From Eikenella sp963548155 (lineage in GTDB: Bacteria > Pseudomonadota > Gammaproteobacteria > Burkholderiales > Neisseriaceae), in the NCBI GenBank assembly GCA_963548155.1, contig CAUUTP010000011.1, positions 1-32,207 on the forward strand: 32,207 nt of DNA, read 5' to 3'. Shown here piece after piece: positions 31,224 to 32,207 of this stretch (within the stretch, counting starts at the first letter, position 1; every line of letters begins with the position of its first letter). The notes under the pieces are model-generated. The model saw only the letters and a program-made list of their open reading frames with translations, did not search any database and had not been told where the DNA came from. The position numbers were made by a program, and so were the translations under genes.

Positions 31224-32015
31224 ATGACTACCGACCGCTGGCTAATCCACCGCCGCCTTGCAGAAGATACCGACCAACGCCTGCCGCTCATTGCCGCCGC
31301 GCCGCAGCATATTTTGCTGTTCGGCGCCGACGGCGATTGCAGCCGCCGCCTGCTGGCCGCACGTTATCCACAAGCCGCGTTCAGCGAATACGACAGCCGT
31401 ACCGACTATCTGCAGGCAGCCGCAGCTGCCCGCCAAACCGGTTTCTGGCAGCGCCTTGCCGGCAAGGGCAAAACCGTGCCGCAACACTGCCAAGCGCCCG
31501 AAACCCCGCTGCCCGAGGCGCAGGCTGATTGGCTGTGGTGCAACCTCGGCTTGGTTCCCTCAGCCGCCAAACCCGTGCCCGTGATTGAAAACTGGGCGCG
31601 CGCGCTGAAAACTGACGGCCTGCTGTTTCTCACTCATTTCGGCCTCGATACGCTGGCCGAAATCATAGGCTACCTGAAAACGCGCAACATCGCTGTGGAA
31701 AGCCCGTTTGCCGATATGCACGACCTCGGCGATATGATGTTCCACCACGGCTTCTACGATCCGGTGATGGATACCGCCAAGCTGGAGCTGGCCTACACTC
31801 GCGCCGAAACTTTCTGGCAGGATATGGACACGTTGGGCATCTGGGCGGCTTTGCAGTTTGCCGACGAAGCCGCTGCCCGCGCCGCCGTGAACGAAGGTTT
31901 TGCACAAGGGCTGCTGCACACGGTAACGCTGGAAACCGTGCATGGCCATGCGGTGAAGAAACTGCAACTGCCGGAGAATGAGAATGTGGTGCAGTTTTAC
32001 CCAAGGCGAAGATAG
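31224..32015 (+). CDS. bioC: BioC-like malonyl-ACP O-methyltransferase
   Basis: BioC methylates malonyl-ACP to start biotin synthesis. The 263-residue protein has BioC landmarks: a NLGLVPS segment in place of the post-motif II region, RALKTDGLLFLTHFGLDTLAEI, and DMHDLGDMMFHHGFYDPVMDTAKLELAYT, the BioC-specific block. SAM motif I is unusual: HILLFGADGD instead of a Gly-rich ExGxGxG. It follows bioH on the same strand. The start has no Shine-Dalgarno at normal distance; the DUS sits where it would be. A DUS at 31667-31678 is read as GYLKT. Function is well supported by context; activity given motif I is uncertain. Confidence 0.8.
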   Translation: MTTDRWLIHRRLAEDTDQRLPLIAAAPQHILLFGADGDCSRRLLAARYPQAAFSEYDSRTDYLQAAAAARQTGFWQRLAGKGKTVPQHCQAPETPLPEAQADWLWCNLGLVPSAAKPVPVIENWARALKTDGLLFLTHFGLDTLAEIIGYLKTRNIAVESPFADMHDLGDMMFHHGFYDPVMDTAKLELAYTRAETFWQDMDTLGIWAALQFADEAAARAAVNEGFAQGLLHTVTLETVHGHAVKKLQLPENENVVQFYPRRR

Positions 32016-32035
32016 CTTGGTTTGTTGCTTGGATC

Positions 32036-32071
32036 AAAGGCTACCTGAAAATAGTGTTTCAGGTAGCCTTC
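32036..32071 (+). terminator. Inverted DUS pair after the bioC-like gene
   Basis: AAAGGCTACCTGAAA and TTTCAGGTAGCCTT (DUS 32038-32049, 32058-32069) with an 8-base loop between the DUS cores, 20 bp past the stop. Confidence 0.6.
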
Positions 32072-32075
32072 AATC

Positions 32076-32180
32076 TATAGTGAATTAACAAAAACCAGTA
32101 CAGCGTTGGCTCGCCTTGCCGTAACGTGTGTACTGTCTGCGGCTCGCCGCCTTGTCCTGATTTAAATTTAATCCACTATA
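32076..32180. mobile_element. Correia repeat enclosed element (CREE/NEMIS), short form, second copy
   Basis: A 105-bp relative of the element at 2805-2910 in the same orientation. The left end is TATAGTGAATTAACAAAAAC, the other known Correia terminus type, while the right end has TTTAAATTTAATCCACTATA, so its ends are of mixed type. The inner part differs mainly at GTAACGTGTGTAC against GTACTATTTGTAC. It lies just past the bioC DUS terminator. The 27 bases after it hold nothing I can name. Confidence 0.87.
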
Positions 32181-32207
32181 TATCCAGTGACTCAGTCAGT
32201 GATGCAG

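Overview
The window reads as chromosome of a Neisseriaceae bacterium, most likely Eikenella. The main evidence is the DNA uptake sequence (DUS): the 12-mer AGGCTACCTGAA, the dialect described for Eikenella corrodens, occurs about 50 times exactly (counted by eye) plus many one-mismatch copies, often as inverted pairs just after genes. Two short Correia-type (CREE/NEMIS) elements, gene content and protein sequences close to Neisseria agree. I see no phage, plasmid, CRISPR, rRNA or tRNA gene.

Layout. 1-940: 3' end of a flotillin-like gene. 1015-2102 (minus): greA with a two-hairpin leader, then a small membrane protein gene. 2332-2787: rnhA, with a Correia element inserted into a DUS just upstream. 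3025-11526 (minus): a TCA-cycle block read sdhC-sdhD-sdhA-sdhB-sdhE, a 748-bp gap where Neisseria has gltA, then sucA-sucB. 11956-12951 (plus): mdh, divergent from sdhC. 13100-15506: FKBP isomerase, purC, a 64-residue unknown and a cytochrome b561. 15615-21528 (minus): nrdA, a NERD-nuclease/zinc-module gene, nrdB and a stand-alone RnfB-like ferredoxin. 21956-24166 (minus): nrdR, a lipoprotein, tatD. 24386-27308 (minus): a DUF502 membrane protein, a small membrane protein and aspS. 27634-28033 (minus): rpmE2-rpmJ under a probable Zur operator. 28221-30367 (minus): comF, trmL, rlpA. 30368-32015 (plus): bioH and a bioC-like gene. 32076-32180: a second Correia element.

How the genes work together. 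SdhCDAB plus the assembly factor SdhE, SucAB and Mdh cover 2-oxoglutarate to succinyl-CoA, succinate to fumarate and malate to oxaloacetate. NrdA and NrdB form class Ia ribonucleotide reductase; nrdR lies 2.6 kb away and two NrdR-type boxes sit directly before nrdA. BioH and the BioC-like protein belong to early biotin synthesis. ComF and the DUS belong to natural transformation. The rpmE2-rpmJ pair is a zinc-sparing ribosomal protein set.

Most worth a second look: a Correia element that split a DUS at its TA; the NERD protein with three 57-residue zinc modules between nrdA and nrdB; the greA leader; comF and bioH starts abutting in one CATATG; a 33-bp inverted repeat containing DUS after rpmJ; DUS used in all four stop-free reading frames inside genes.
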